Position numbers and translations under genes: made by a program. Under the pieces are notes generated by a model. It was given only the letters and a program-made list of their open reading frames with translations. It searched no databases and had not been told where the DNA came from. Shown here in pieces: positions 24,111 through 32,984 of a stretch of 50,853 nt of DNA. The stretch covers positions 1 through 50,853 of the forward strand of contig JBBQWR010000044.1 in NCBI GenBank assembly GCA_038210495.1, read 5' to 3'. The number at the start of each line of letters is the position of its first letter. The stretch's first letter is position 1. The stretch comes from JBBQWR01 sp038210495 (GTDB taxonomy: Bacteria; Planctomycetota; Planctomycetia; Pirellulales; DATAWG01).

Positions 24111-25060
24111 ACCGGGAATCCGTGCCGCTTGTCGACCAGATTGATCAGTGGCTCCTTCCGAAAATATCGCCCGAGGTTCTCGCAGAAAATATCGGTCACG
24201 TCGTCGGCGCGGCGATCGCTTTGTCCGCCGACGTGTGGCGTGATAATGACGTTCGGCAGGTCCCACAAACGGCTCGACTTTGGGAGCGGCTCTTCGGCGG
24301 CGACGTCGACGCCCGCGCCCCAAAGTTGGCCCGATTCGAGGGCCGCCACCAGATCGTCTTCGATCACCACCGGACCGCGAGCCACGTTGATCAATATCGA
24401 GCCGCGCTTCATCTGGGCCAATTTTTGGGCGTCGATCATCCACCGCGTGACCGGCGTCAGCGGGACGCAGAGAAACAGGATATCGACTAGGCCCAGCATT
24501 TCGTCGAGTCGATCGGCTGGCCAAAGCTGCTCGACATGCGCCGGCTTGTCGTAAGGGAACAGGTCGATTGCGAGAATTCGAGTCTTGAACGCGCTGAGCA
24601 CTTCGGCCAGTCGCCGGCCGACGCCGCCGAGTCCGAGGATCCCGATTGTGCTATGGTGCAAGTCTCGCGTCGGACGGCGAATGTATTCTTTGGCCTGTTG
24701 AGCGCGAAAAAACGTCGGCAGTCCGCGAAGCAGTCCCGTCGTCAACGCGATGGCTTGCTCGGTCACCTGGTTGCCGAGCACGCCCGACAGATTCGTGATC
24801 GCGATCGGCGATTCGACGACCGACGGCAGCAGCACATGGTCGAGTCCCGCCGCGGACGATTGAATCCACTTGAGTCGATTGCGTTCGACAACTTCATCCC
24901 AGGGCACGGGCACTTTCGGATGACCGCAGAACAAGTCGGCGGCCAGCAGTTCGGTGGCGATTCGTTCCTGCCCGGCGTCGACGATCTCCGCCTCCGGCGC
25001 CGCGGCTTGAATTTGCGCGATGTGGCGGTCTTCGAGTGGATAACAGAGAACAATGCGCAT
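24053..25060 (-). CDS. D-isomer specific 2-hydroxyacid dehydrogenase
   Basis: A 335-aa NAD(P)-dependent dehydrogenase related to phosphoglycerate, glyoxylate and hydroxypyruvate reductases. GILGLGGVGRRLAEV (140-154) is the nucleotide fold, INVARGPVV gives catalytic Arg228, AAEEPLP gives Glu257, and ITPHVGGQS gives His276, so the active site is complete. The protein is shorter at the start than 3-phosphoglycerate dehydrogenase and has no ACT domain. The last about 18 residues (KKSGVGSRESGVSWPPH) are translated from heptamer repeats and are not part of the family. Substrate cannot be assigned. Confidence 0.9.
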   Translation of the reverse strand: MRIVLCYPLEDRHIAQIQAAAPEAEIVDAGQERIATELLAADLFCGHPKVPVPWDEVVERNRLKWIQSSAAGLDHVLLPSVVESPIAITNLSGVLGNQVTEQAIALTTGLLRGLPTFFRAQQAKEYIRRPTRDLHHSTIGILGLGGVGRRLAEVLSAFKTRILAIDLFPYDKPAHVEQLWPADRLDEMLGLVDILFLCVPLTPVTRWMIDAQKLAQMKRGSILINVARGPVVIEDDLVAALESGQLWGAGVDVAAEEPLPKSSRLWDLPNVIITPHVGGQSDRRADDVTDIFCENLGRYFRKEPLINLVDKRHGFPVRKKSGVGSRESGVSWPPH

Positions 25061-25140
25061 GGCGGTGAGCTAATCGAGGCGGTTTTGGGCGACAAAGTAT
25101 AAACGGCAATTGTCGATGAATGCACGACTCGTGCAAGGGG

Positions 25141-25214
25141 CACATAGCCGCGGCATCCTGCTGCGAAGCCATGGCAACCGCAGCAGCACTCCGCAGCAGG
25201 ATGCCGCGGATATG
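25141..25214. repeat. ATAGCCGCGGCATCCTGC-family palindrome, full inverted pair
   Basis: CATAGCCGCGGCATCCTGCT at 25142 onward faces CCGCAGCAGGATGCCGCGG at 25191-25209 with about 25 bp between the arms, forming a long hairpin. Its right end touches the stop codon of the porin gene (TTA at 25215-25217 on the plus strand). Confidence 0.75.
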
Positions 25215-26537
25215 TTACCAAACGACATCAAACCCGAGCGATGGCCCATCCAGCCCCACGCTGCCGCTCGAATTGAAATGCCCGAGCTGCCGAGGACCGA
25301 TCGCAAGTCCGCCGACCCATGTGGTCTGATAGCCGCCGCGGAGCCAGAGATGATCGGTCAATTGATATTTGGCGATCAACGAAAGCTCGATTAAGCCTGC
25401 TAGATCGGTGGATTGGCGATTCTGATTCACGGTGACGAAACCAGGCGGATTGCCGCTCGCGCCGCTCGAGTTCAGATTCGAGTAGCGCTCTGAATTGAAG
25501 TTGGCAAACAGGGCGGCCTTCAGTTCCGAATTGAGTTGAAAGCGGCCCCAGTCGCGGATGATTTGCAGCCCGATCTGCGGACCGAGCAGATTGTTGGCAG
25601 TGTGGATATCGATGTTTTCGAAATCGCCGGTGAGCGTATCTTGGCCCGTCAGCACGAACTTGTCCGAAAGCTGGATATAGCGCAGACCCCACAGGCCGGC
25701 GACCGACCACGAATAGCCCCCCGTGCCGACGAAGCGGTCGGTAATTTCGACGTTGTTGAACCGGCTCTTGTACGAATAGCCGAGTCGCGTATCGAAGCCG
25801 CCGATTAGTGTGTCGGTCTGCGTATAGGGCGAGAACACGAGCACGGCGCCGTTGACCGGATCGCCGTAGATCGAGCGACCGGTCGACCATTGCTGCAGGC
25901 CGTAATAGGTGAACTCGAGTGCGTCTTGGTTGCCGAGTCGATAGCCGAGCTGCAACTTGACGCCGGTCGCCAGCGCGAACAGCGTGTCGTCGCTATGTAG
26001 GCGGTCGACCTCCAAGCCAGGAGAGCCGGAGTTGATTGTGGTGACGGCGCTACCCAAGAACACCCCGCGGTCGTCCGTTCGCTCCAGCCATAGTGCTTCG
26101 GCGCTGAAGACCCAATGCGGGCTTGTCGCGGCCGCCAGTGAACCATCGACTTCGGCGCTGAGCGGGGGAGCCGCTAGATAACTGGGCGACGGATAGCTCG
26201 GGGCGATCGGTTGAGCGAAGTACGGATCGGCTGGGTAGGGCTGCGTGGCGACCATTGGCGCTGCGACGACTGCGGACGCGCCCGGATATGACAGCGGCAT
26301 CGGCGATGCGGTCTGTGGATCGGCCGATGGCGGTGGCAACGTAGGCGCAGGACCGGTCGGCGCCGGATAAGCTGGGTATTGAGGGGGCGCAGCCGGCGCC
26401 GGCAGCGGATACGGAGCCCCTTGTCCCGGTTGGGCGGGATTCAAAGGCGACATCGGGCCTTCTCCGCCCGACTGGCCCCAGGCCAGCGAGGGGACCAGCA
26501 CGGCCATCGACGTCAGTAATATCAGACGAGCGATCAT
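25215..26537 (-). CDS. BBP7-like outer-membrane beta-barrel protein
   Basis: A 440-aa exported protein. MIARLILLTSMAVLVPSLAW begins a signal peptide (start 26537 chosen over 26582). A Pro/Gln/Ala-rich linker (repeats such as AAPPQYPAYPAP) of about 100 residues precedes a C-terminal barrel-like part with alternating residues: WVFSAEALWLERTDDRGVF, LFALATGVKLQLGYRLG, YSWSVAGLWGLRYIQL, LTDHLWLRGGYQTTWVGGLA. This is the architecture of the 'putative beta barrel porin-7' family (BBP7), abundant in planctomycetes. The protein likely sits in the outer membrane; cargo is unknown. Recognised by pattern, not by search. Confidence 0.75.
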   Translation of the reverse strand: MIARLILLTSMAVLVPSLAWGQSGGEGPMSPLNPAQPGQGAPYPLPAPAAPPQYPAYPAPTGPAPTLPPPSADPQTASPMPLSYPGASAVVAAPMVATQPYPADPYFAQPIAPSYPSPSYLAAPPLSAEVDGSLAAATSPHWVFSAEALWLERTDDRGVFLGSAVTTINSGSPGLEVDRLHSDDTLFALATGVKLQLGYRLGNQDALEFTYYGLQQWSTGRSIYGDPVNGAVLVFSPYTQTDTLIGGFDTRLGYSYKSRFNNVEITDRFVGTGGYSWSVAGLWGLRYIQLSDKFVLTGQDTLTGDFENIDIHTANNLLGPQIGLQIIRDWGRFQLNSELKAALFANFNSERYSNLNSSGASGNPPGFVTVNQNRQSTDLAGLIELSLIAKYQLTDHLWLRGGYQTTWVGGLAIGPRQLGHFNSSGSVGLDGPSLGFDVVW

Positions 26538-26623
26538 AAGCGGGTCGGATTTAGCAAAATCGGACCCGCCGAGGTAGATCAATTGGATCGCGGTGCTGGC
26601 GTCCGCTTCGCGAGGGAAAGGCG

Positions 26624-26641
26624 CGGCAGGATGCCGCAGCG
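26624..26641 (-). repeat. ATAGCCGCGGCATCCTGC-family fragment
   Basis: CGCGGCAGGATGCCGCAG is a short half-copy upstream of the BBP7 gene, in the divergent space before treZ. Confidence 0.5.
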
Positions 26642-26719
26642 AAGGAGGGCGGCACGCGGTATGCAGCCAAAGGGCCGCGCAATTGCCCTGCTTAACGACA
26701 CAATAACTTCGCCGCTGAT

Positions 26720-28654
26720 ATGCTTTTGAATCCCACTCCGACCACTCTCATACCCGCAATCAAACCGTCGCGGCGTCTGCCGATCGGGGCGGAGCCCCAA
26801 GCGGCAGGCGGCACGGCGTTCCGCGTCTGGGCGCCACAGCGGGCGATGGCAAAGGTCTTGCTCGAAAATGAATCAGAGCGTCAAACGTTCGACCTCATGC
26901 CCGAAGCCGGCGGGTATTTTTCGGCTCAGATCGACGCTGCGGCAACGGGAATGAGGTATTGGATCCAGCTCGAGGGCGAGGACGAGCCGCTGCCCGACCC
27001 CGCCTCGCGATTTCAGCCCGCTGGGTCCGCCGGACCATCGGTCATCATCGACCCGGGCGAATACAAATGGCGCGACGGCGCGTGGGCGGGAATTTCACTT
27101 CCCGGGCAGGTGTTTTACGAATTGCACGTGGGGACCTTTACGCAAGACGGAACCTGGAAAGCCGCCATCAACCGACTGCCGGATCTCGCGGCGATTGGCG
27201 TCACGGCAATCGAGCTCATGCCGGTCGCTGAATTTCCGGGCTCCTTCGGCTGGAGCTACGACGGCGCGAATCTGTTCGCGCCGAGTCATTGCTACGGCGC
27301 CCCTGATGATTTCCGCCGCTTCGTCGACACCGCGCACGCCGCCGGCGTCGGCGTGATCCTCGACGTGGTTTTCAATCATTTCGGCAGTGCCGGCGAAAAG
27401 CTGATTCGGCCCTTCGCGGAGGCTTATTTTTCCCGCTCGCACAAAAACGAATGGGGTTCGGCCGTCAATTTCGATGGCGAGGATTGCGAGCCGGTCCGCG
27501 AATTCGTGCTTGCCAATCTGCGGATGTGGATCGGCGAATACCATTTGGATGGCGTGCGAATCGACGCGACCCAGGCGTTCTGCGACGATTCGCCACGGCA
27601 TATTTTGCTGGACCTGGCGCGCGAAGCACGGGCCGCGGCCGGCGATCGCCGGATTATTGTCGCGGCGGAAAGCGAGCCTCAAAAGGCGTCGTTGATGCGA
27701 CCCGCGAGCGCCGGCGGTTGCGAGATCGACGGCGTCTGGTCCGACGATTTCCATCACACGGCGATGGTCCGGCTGACCGGCCGATCGGAAGCCTATTACT
27801 CCGACTACTCCGGTTCGAGCGAAGAGTTTTTAGCCGCGGCAAAATGGGGCTATCTCTATCAAGGGCAACGCTACGATTGGCAGAAGGCGCCGCGCGGCGG
27901 TCCGGCCCTCGATCTGCCGGCCGCGGCCTTCATACACTATTTGCAAAATCACGATCAACTCGCCAATTCGGTTCGTGGACAGCGATTGCACGAGTTGACC
28001 AGCCCCGGCCGATATCGGGCGATGACGGCGCTGTGGCTCCTCATGCCGCAGACGCCACTGCTGTTTCAAGGACAAGAATTCGCCTCGCCGGCGCCATTTT
28101 TATACTTCAACGATTCGCCACCCGACGAGGCCTCGACCGTCAAGGAGGGTCGCGGAAAATTCATGAGCCAGTTCCGCTCCGCGGCCCTGCCGGAAATCCA
28201 GCGGCGATTGGCCGACCCGGCGGCGAAAGAGACGTTCTCCGCCTGCAAGCTCGATTGGGATCGGCGCGACGAAGGACGCTATGCCGAGACGCTGGCGCTG
28301 CATCGCGACTTGCTGCAATTGCGGGCGGCGCTCAGGCCGCAAGAATCGCAGCCGCTCGAAGGGAGCACGCTCGGACCCGATGCGCTGTTGCTGCGGTATC
28401 ATTTACACGGCGCCCAGACGAGGCTGCTGATCGTCAACTTTGGAATCGATCGGCGATTGGCGTCGATCGCGCAGCCGCTCGTGGCGCCCCCGGCGGGGTG
28501 CCGCTGGGTGCTCGAGTGGTCCAGCGAAGACCCGCGCTACGGCGGCAACGGCGCCGCGGAACCGGAGACGAGCGAGGGCTGGCGAATTCCAGGCGAAGCG
28601 GCGGTTCTTTTGAAACCGGCGATGAGGGATTCGCCGAAGGAGAATCGCACATAG
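26720..28654 (+). CDS. treZ: Malto-oligosyltrehalose trehalohydrolase
   Basis: A 644-aa GH13 enzyme that releases trehalose from maltooligosyl-trehalose. An N-terminal E-set beta domain (FRVWAPQRAMAKVLLE) precedes the barrel: FYELHVGTFT, VILDVVFNHFG (region I), GVRIDATQAF at 278 with nucleophile Asp282 (II), AAESE with acid/base Glu317 (III), and LQNHDQLAN at 408 with Asp412 (IV). The order and the motif LFQGQEFAS match TreZ rather than branching enzyme. TreY, the partner that makes its substrate, is not in the window. The stop codon TAG at 28652-28654 lies inside the palindromic repeat at 28648. A debranching enzyme follows. Confidence 0.9.
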   Translation: MLLNPTPTTLIPAIKPSRRLPIGAEPQAAGGTAFRVWAPQRAMAKVLLENESERQTFDLMPEAGGYFSAQIDAAATGMRYWIQLEGEDEPLPDPASRFQPAGSAGPSVIIDPGEYKWRDGAWAGISLPGQVFYELHVGTFTQDGTWKAAINRLPDLAAIGVTAIELMPVAEFPGSFGWSYDGANLFAPSHCYGAPDDFRRFVDTAHAAGVGVILDVVFNHFGSAGEKLIRPFAEAYFSRSHKNEWGSAVNFDGEDCEPVREFVLANLRMWIGEYHLDGVRIDATQAFCDDSPRHILLDLAREARAAAGDRRIIVAAESEPQKASLMRPASAGGCEIDGVWSDDFHHTAMVRLTGRSEAYYSDYSGSSEEFLAAAKWGYLYQGQRYDWQKAPRGGPALDLPAAAFIHYLQNHDQLANSVRGQRLHELTSPGRYRAMTALWLLMPQTPLLFQGQEFASPAPFLYFNDSPPDEASTVKEGRGKFMSQFRSAALPEIQRRLADPAAKETFSACKLDWDRRDEGRYAETLALHRDLLQLRAALRPQESQPLEGSTLGPDALLLRYHLHGAQTRLLIVNFGIDRRLASIAQPLVAPPAGCRWVLEWSSEDPRYGGNGAAEPETSEGWRIPGEAAVLLKPAMRDSPKENRT

Positions 28655-28760
28655 CCGAGGCATCCTGCCGCGAAATAAATTTTGGTTCGCTATTGATGAC
28701 GAAGCACGAGTGATCTTGAGAGAAGCCCCGGCACGGCGCGGCAGAATGCCGCGGCAATGG
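28648..28760. repeat. ATAGCCGCGGCATCCTGC-family pair flanking a 55-bp spacer
   Basis: CACATAGCCGAGGCATCCTG (28648 onward) faces GGCGCGGCAGAATGCCGCGG (about 28735-28754). The first arm supplies the treZ stop codon. The element sits between treZ and the debranching-enzyme gene and may attenuate or end transcription. Confidence 0.65.
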
Positions 28761-28782
28761 TAACTTATTCGCTTGACCCGCC

Positions 28783-30849
28783 ATGATCCGAAACGCACCG
28801 CCGGAAGTTATTTCGCGGCTGACCGAAGACAGCATCAACGCCTGCGACGCTCAGCAATTGCTGACGCGAGAATGGGTCGTCGCCAATGGACTGGGCGGAT
28901 ACGCCTCGGGCACGATCCCTTGGATCGCCACTCGGCGGTATCACGGCCTGCTCGTCTCCGCGCTGCCGGCGCCGCTCGGCCGGTTCATGATGCTCAATCA
29001 TTTGATCGAGGAGTTGCGGTTGCCGGACCAGCGCGTCGTGCGGATCGCGGCGGAGCATCCGGGGGCCGCCGCCCAGGGCGAAAACGCCGCCAAGCTCACC
29101 GAATTCCGGCTCGAGCAGGGGATGCCGGTCTGGCGGTACGAAACCGTGGGACACGTTATCGAACGCCGCGTGCTGTTTCCGTATCGCAGCAACACGGTAC
29201 ACGTTACCTACTCGCTAATGTCCGGAGCGGCGGGCGCATGGCTTAGGCTGCGACCGTTTTTGCATTTTCGGCCGCACGAGGCGGCGGTCAGCGCGCCGCT
29301 GGCCGCGCCGTATTTGGTGTCGTCGCACGGCAGCCGCATCGAAGTCGCAACGCCGGGCGTGCCGCCCCTGCGGCTGAAACTACACGGTCCCGGAGCGGCG
29401 CTGGTCCTCGACGGCGGCCAATTTCACCAAATCGAATATCCGCTCGAACGAGAACGGGGCTACGACCATACGGGCAATTTGTGGTCGCCCGGCTATTTTC
29501 GGGCCGACTTCATCGCCGGGTCTCAGGTCACGCTGACCGCGTCGACCGAAGAATGGGAGACTATCCTCGCCAATCATCCCGCGGAGGCCCTCGCCGCCGA
29601 GCAGCAGCGCCGGTACTGTCTCTTGCACGCCTCGGGCGGCGTGGCCCAAGACCCCGTCGCGGCGCAACTCGTGCTGGCCGCCGATCAATTCATTATCACG
29701 CCCAACACGCGCATCGCCGACGCCGCCCGCGCTCACGCCTCCGGTGACGAAATCCGCTCGGTGATCGCCGGTTATCATTGGTTCACCGATTGGGGTCGCG
29801 ACACGATGATCAGCCTCGAAGGGCTGACGCTTGCCACCGGTCGTTGGGTCGAGGCGGGCTACATCCTCCGCACGTTTGCCCACTATGTTCGCGATGGCCT
29901 GATTCCCAATCTGTTTCCCGAAGGAGAAAAGACGGGCGTCTATCACACGGCCGACGCGACGATGTGGTTCTTCCACACGCTGGACCGGTATCTGCAAATC
30001 ACGGACGACCGCTCCACGCTGAGGCTGTTGCTGCCGACGCTTCTGGATATCGTCGAGCACCATTTGCGCGGCACGCTGTTTGGCATCCACGTCGATCCGG
30101 CCGACGGGCTGCTCTCCCAAGGCGCGCCGGGCTATCAACTCACCTGGATGGACGCCAAGGTAGGCGATTGGGTCGTCACGCCCCGCCGTGGCAAGGCCGT
30201 CGAAATCAATGCCCTGTGGTACAACGCCTTGCGGCTGTTGTCCGGGTGGCTGAAGGAAGATGAGCAACGGGAAGATAGCGAACGGATCGACCGACATGCC
30301 GAGCAGGCGAAAAAATCATTCAACCAGCGATTCTGGAATCCCAAGCTCGGCTGGCTATACGATGTGATCGACGGCGAAGGGCCGGATGACGTATCGCTGC
30401 GACCGAATCAAATTTTCTCCATCGCGCTGCCGCATGCGGTATTAGAAGTGGAGCATTGGGAGCAGGTGCTGCATGTCGTCGTCGAACGGCTGCTGACGCC
30501 GATGGGCTTGCGAACGCTCGCCCCCGGCGAGCCGAACTATAAGCCGCGGTATGACGGCGATCTACGAGCCCGCGACGCCGCGTACCATGAAGGAACGGTC
30601 TGGGCCTGGTTGATCGGCCCGCTGATCGACGCTTGGCTGCGGGTATACCCGGAGAAGCGCGAAGAGGCTCGGCACTTTCTCTCCGGCTTTCCGGCCCATC
30701 TGCACGAGGCTTGTTTCGGCTCGATCAGCGAAATCTTTGACGCCGAAGCCCCCTACACGCCCCGCGGATGCATAGCCCAAGCTTGGAGCGTCGCCGAAGT
30801 GCTGCGCAGCTGGGTGAAGACGACGCCGACGAATTGCGCTTCCGGCTAA
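28783..30849 (+). CDS. Glycogen debranching enzyme (amylo-alpha-1,6-glucosidase type)
   Basis: A 688-aa protein of the bacterial/archaeal debranching-enzyme type. The N-terminal part (WVVANGLGGYASGTI, ATRRYHGLLVSA) is the characteristic GDE_N domain, and the (alpha/alpha)6 barrel has AGYHWFTDWGRDTMISLEGL, then GLIPNLFPEG, DATMWFFHTLD and a later ALWYNALRLL, ending with WSVAEVLRSW. The family cleaves alpha-1,6 branches in glycogen-like glucans. With treZ 129 bp upstream in the same direction, the pair points to turnover of alpha-glucans and trehalose. The start MIRNAPPEVISRLT at 28783 has GGTAACTTATTCGCTTGACCC upstream and no strong ribosome site. Confidence 0.88.
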   Translation: MIRNAPPEVISRLTEDSINACDAQQLLTREWVVANGLGGYASGTIPWIATRRYHGLLVSALPAPLGRFMMLNHLIEELRLPDQRVVRIAAEHPGAAAQGENAAKLTEFRLEQGMPVWRYETVGHVIERRVLFPYRSNTVHVTYSLMSGAAGAWLRLRPFLHFRPHEAAVSAPLAAPYLVSSHGSRIEVATPGVPPLRLKLHGPGAALVLDGGQFHQIEYPLERERGYDHTGNLWSPGYFRADFIAGSQVTLTASTEEWETILANHPAEALAAEQQRRYCLLHASGGVAQDPVAAQLVLAADQFIITPNTRIADAARAHASGDEIRSVIAGYHWFTDWGRDTMISLEGLTLATGRWVEAGYILRTFAHYVRDGLIPNLFPEGEKTGVYHTADATMWFFHTLDRYLQITDDRSTLRLLLPTLLDIVEHHLRGTLFGIHVDPADGLLSQGAPGYQLTWMDAKVGDWVVTPRRGKAVEINALWYNALRLLSGWLKEDEQREDSERIDRHAEQAKKSFNQRFWNPKLGWLYDVIDGEGPDDVSLRPNQIFSIALPHAVLEVEHWEQVLHVVVERLLTPMGLRTLAPGEPNYKPRYDGDLRARDAAYHEGTVWAWLIGPLIDAWLRVYPEKREEARHFLSGFPAHLHEACFGSISEIFDAEAPYTPRGCIAQAWSVAEVLRSWVKTTPTNCASG

Positions 30850-30905
30850 TGCATGATTAGCAGGCTGAGAATGGCAACAAATACCGCCGCGAGTTGGACC
30901 GAGTA

Positions 30906-31138
30906 GCATCCCGGTAGGGATGCCAGCCGGTGGCCGGCGGTCGAGGCCGTAAGGCCGATACCGCCGGTCACGGCGAGAAATAACATATCGACCCTGGTAA
31001 GGGTCGCAGACCGACTGCCGCACGGGTCAACGGCGCCTGTCTGGGACCCCATCCGGGGTCAAAGCAACTCAAGAAGAACCGTCACCGGTGGTATCGGCAG
31101 AAGCCTCAACCACCGGCTACCGGCTGGGAATCCTGCCA
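30906..31138. repeat. Composite palindromic element with two inverted 43-bp copies
   Basis: In the 308-bp gap between the debranching enzyme and the DapA-family gene there is no gene. It holds hairpins GCATCCC-GGTA-GGGATGC (30906-30923), GACCCT-GGTA-AGGGTC (about 30990-31005) and GACCCC-ATCC-GGGGTC (about 31045-31060). A unit AGCCGGTGGCCGGCGGTCGA...TACCGCCGGT (about 30925-30969) is repeated in reverse orientation at 31084-31126 as ACCGGTGGTATCGGC...GGCTACCGGCT. Confidence 0.75.
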
Positions 31139-31157
31139 GATTCCCGATATCGAATCG

Positions 31158-32066
31158 TTATGCGAGATTCGAATTCGGCCGGTGTTCGATTCCCCGGCGA
31201 ACGATCGCCAATACTCGTTCTCTTTCCACGCCACTTAGCGGCAACCGCGGCTGACGGACCCACTCCGCGCCGAAGCCGACTTCTTGAACGGCCAGCTTGA
31301 TGTATTGCACGAATTTCGGGTGCGTGTCGAGTTTCAGGAGCGGATAAAACCAGCGGAGCATCCGCCGGGCTTCGTCCCAGCGGCCCTCTTGCGCGAGCCG
31401 CCAGAAATGTTGATTCTCGCGAGGAAAGGCAATGCCGCTGCCAGAGACCCAGCCGTCGATCCCGAGCACCGCCGCTTCCAAAATCAGATCGTCCACCCCG
31501 ATAAATATTCGATAACGGTCGCCGACTTCGATTCGCAGCTCCGTGATCCGCCGGGTGTTGCCGGAGCTTTCCTTGATCGCCACAAGATTTTCGATAGACG
31601 CCAGATCGGCGAATTGTTGGGCCGCGATATCGACGTGGTAGCCGACCGGATTGTTGTAAAGCATCCACGGCAGTCCGGTCGCGGCGGCGACGCGGCGAAA
31701 GTGGTTCAGGGCTTCGTCCGCGTCAGCTCGGTAGACCATCGCCGGCATGACCATAAAGCCGCTGGCGCCAAGCCGCTCGCCATCGCGGACGTACTGGCAT
31801 GCGGCCGCGGTGCTGGTCTCGGCCACGCCGCTGAGGACGGGCACGCGACCGCCGGCGACCTTGACGATCCGCTCCATGACTCGCCGCTTCTCGCCGGGGT
31901 CGAGCGTTTGGTTCTCGCCTAACGAGCCGCAGACGATCAGGCCCTGAACGCCGGCCTCGATGAGCGCTTCGCAATGCCGAGCCGTGGCGTCGAGATCGAG
32001 CGATTCATCCGCGTGAAATTGTGTCGTTACGGCCGGGAAGACGCCGCGCCAGGGGGAAGTTGACAT
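31158..32066 (-). CDS. Dihydrodipicolinate synthase-family lyase/synthase
   Basis: A 302-aa TIM-barrel class I aldolase of the DapA/NanA family. VCGSLGENQTLD (45-56) replaces the usual GTTGE, LYNNPVGY holds Tyr137, and VAIKESSGN carries Schiff-base Lys165. GSLGEN instead of GTTGE and the absence of dap neighbours argue against DapA proper; members with GS(L)GE handle other 2-keto acids such as N-acetylneuraminate, 4-hydroxy-2-ketoglutarate or ketoglucarate. The gene is single, followed by the composite palindrome and a run of short repeats. Confidence 0.88.
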   Translation of the reverse strand: MSTSPWRGVFPAVTTQFHADESLDLDATARHCEALIEAGVQGLIVCGSLGENQTLDPGEKRRVMERIVKVAGGRVPVLSGVAETSTAAACQYVRDGERLGASGFMVMPAMVYRADADEALNHFRRVAAATGLPWMLYNNPVGYHVDIAAQQFADLASIENLVAIKESSGNTRRITELRIEVGDRYRIFIGVDDLILEAAVLGIDGWVSGSGIAFPRENQHFWRLAQEGRWDEARRMLRWFYPLLKLDTHPKFVQYIKLAVQEVGFGAEWVRQPRLPLSGVERERVLAIVRRGIEHRPNSNLA

Positions 32067-32266
32067 TGAGCGAAAGGAATTGGGAGTTGAGAGATAGAGG
32101 ATGGGGATGCAGGCGGAGGGTGGGCGCCCCCAATCAAAATATTAAGAACCGCTCACGAAATCGCCCCCTTCACCGAGGCTTGAACCAGTTGTAACAAACG
32201 CCAGCGGGCTACGCTTTAGCTGGTCAGCGGCCGTGCTCGTCGGAATCATTCAACAGGAGAGCCACC

Positions 32267-32878
32267 ATGCGCCACCTTAGCCAATCGCGTCGAATCCTCT
32301 TGGCCGCGGTCGTTTTTGTCGCCTTCGGCGCCCGCGCCGGAGCGGCCGAGCCGGCGCCTACCCAGCGGCTGGTTGCAGTGCTCGATGGAATGGATGTCGA
32401 GCACCATTGGCTTCCCGGACAGCATATCAAAAATTGGCGCACGGGCGTCGTCGACGACAAACCGCTGGACGGCCAACCGCACACGCACTGCAGCGCGTTC
32501 GTCTCGGCCGTCTCCGAAAAATTGAATGTTCCTCTCCTTTCGCCCCCGCCGCAAACGAACCTCGCGAACCGCCAGCGCGACTGGCTCCTGAACGAAGGAC
32601 TGCAAGCCGGCTGGAAGCGAGTATCGTCCGCGGCGGCTCAGCAAGCGGCCAACAGGGGTCAGTTCGTCCTCGCCAGCTTCAAGAACGACGACAAAGACTA
32701 TCATGGCGGCCACGGCCATATCGCCGTCGTGCGACCGACCGGTCGCGGCATGTCGGCGACCGACGGCCCAACGCTCACGCAAGCCGGCGGGCATAATTAC
32801 GACGCCGTCTCGACAAAGAAGGCGTTCGGCCGATCGTGGGACAGGCATGAAGTGTGGTTCTTTGCCTTCACAAAGTGA
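32267..32878 (+). CDS. Secreted CHAP/NlpC-like cysteine-peptidase-fold protein
   Basis: A 203-aa exported protein. The signal peptide ends near residue 27 (LLAAVVFVAFGARAGAA). PHTHCSAFVSAVSEKL has Cys75 at the start of a helix and GGHGHIAVVRPTG has His151 on a strand, the spacing of CHAP/NlpC-P60 amidases that cut peptidoglycan peptides; a third residue is not obvious. Planctomycetes have reduced or altered peptidoglycan, so the substrate is open. CAGGAGAGCCACC precedes the ATG at 32267, a good ribosome site. Followed by a PmoA-like gene after 106 bp. Confidence 0.65.
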   Translation: MRHLSQSRRILLAAVVFVAFGARAGAAEPAPTQRLVAVLDGMDVEHHWLPGQHIKNWRTGVVDDKPLDGQPHTHCSAFVSAVSEKLNVPLLSPPPQTNLANRQRDWLLNEGLQAGWKRVSSAAAQQAANRGQFVLASFKNDDKDYHGGHGHIAVVRPTGRGMSATDGPTLTQAGGHNYDAVSTKKAFGRSWDRHEVWFFAFTK

Positions 32879-32984
32879 CGCATTGCGCCCCACGCCCCCC
32901 GCGGCCGCCTGCTGTTTTCCGACTCGGCGTAAACTATAATCGCGGCTTGCGTTCTTTGAACTCGTCCTACCACATGGGCGCCAC

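Noticed and set aside
30850..31157. tRNA or riboswitch suggested by many hairpins
   Set aside because: There is no cloverleaf, T-loop or known riboswitch core; the hairpins belong to inverted copies of a repeat unit.
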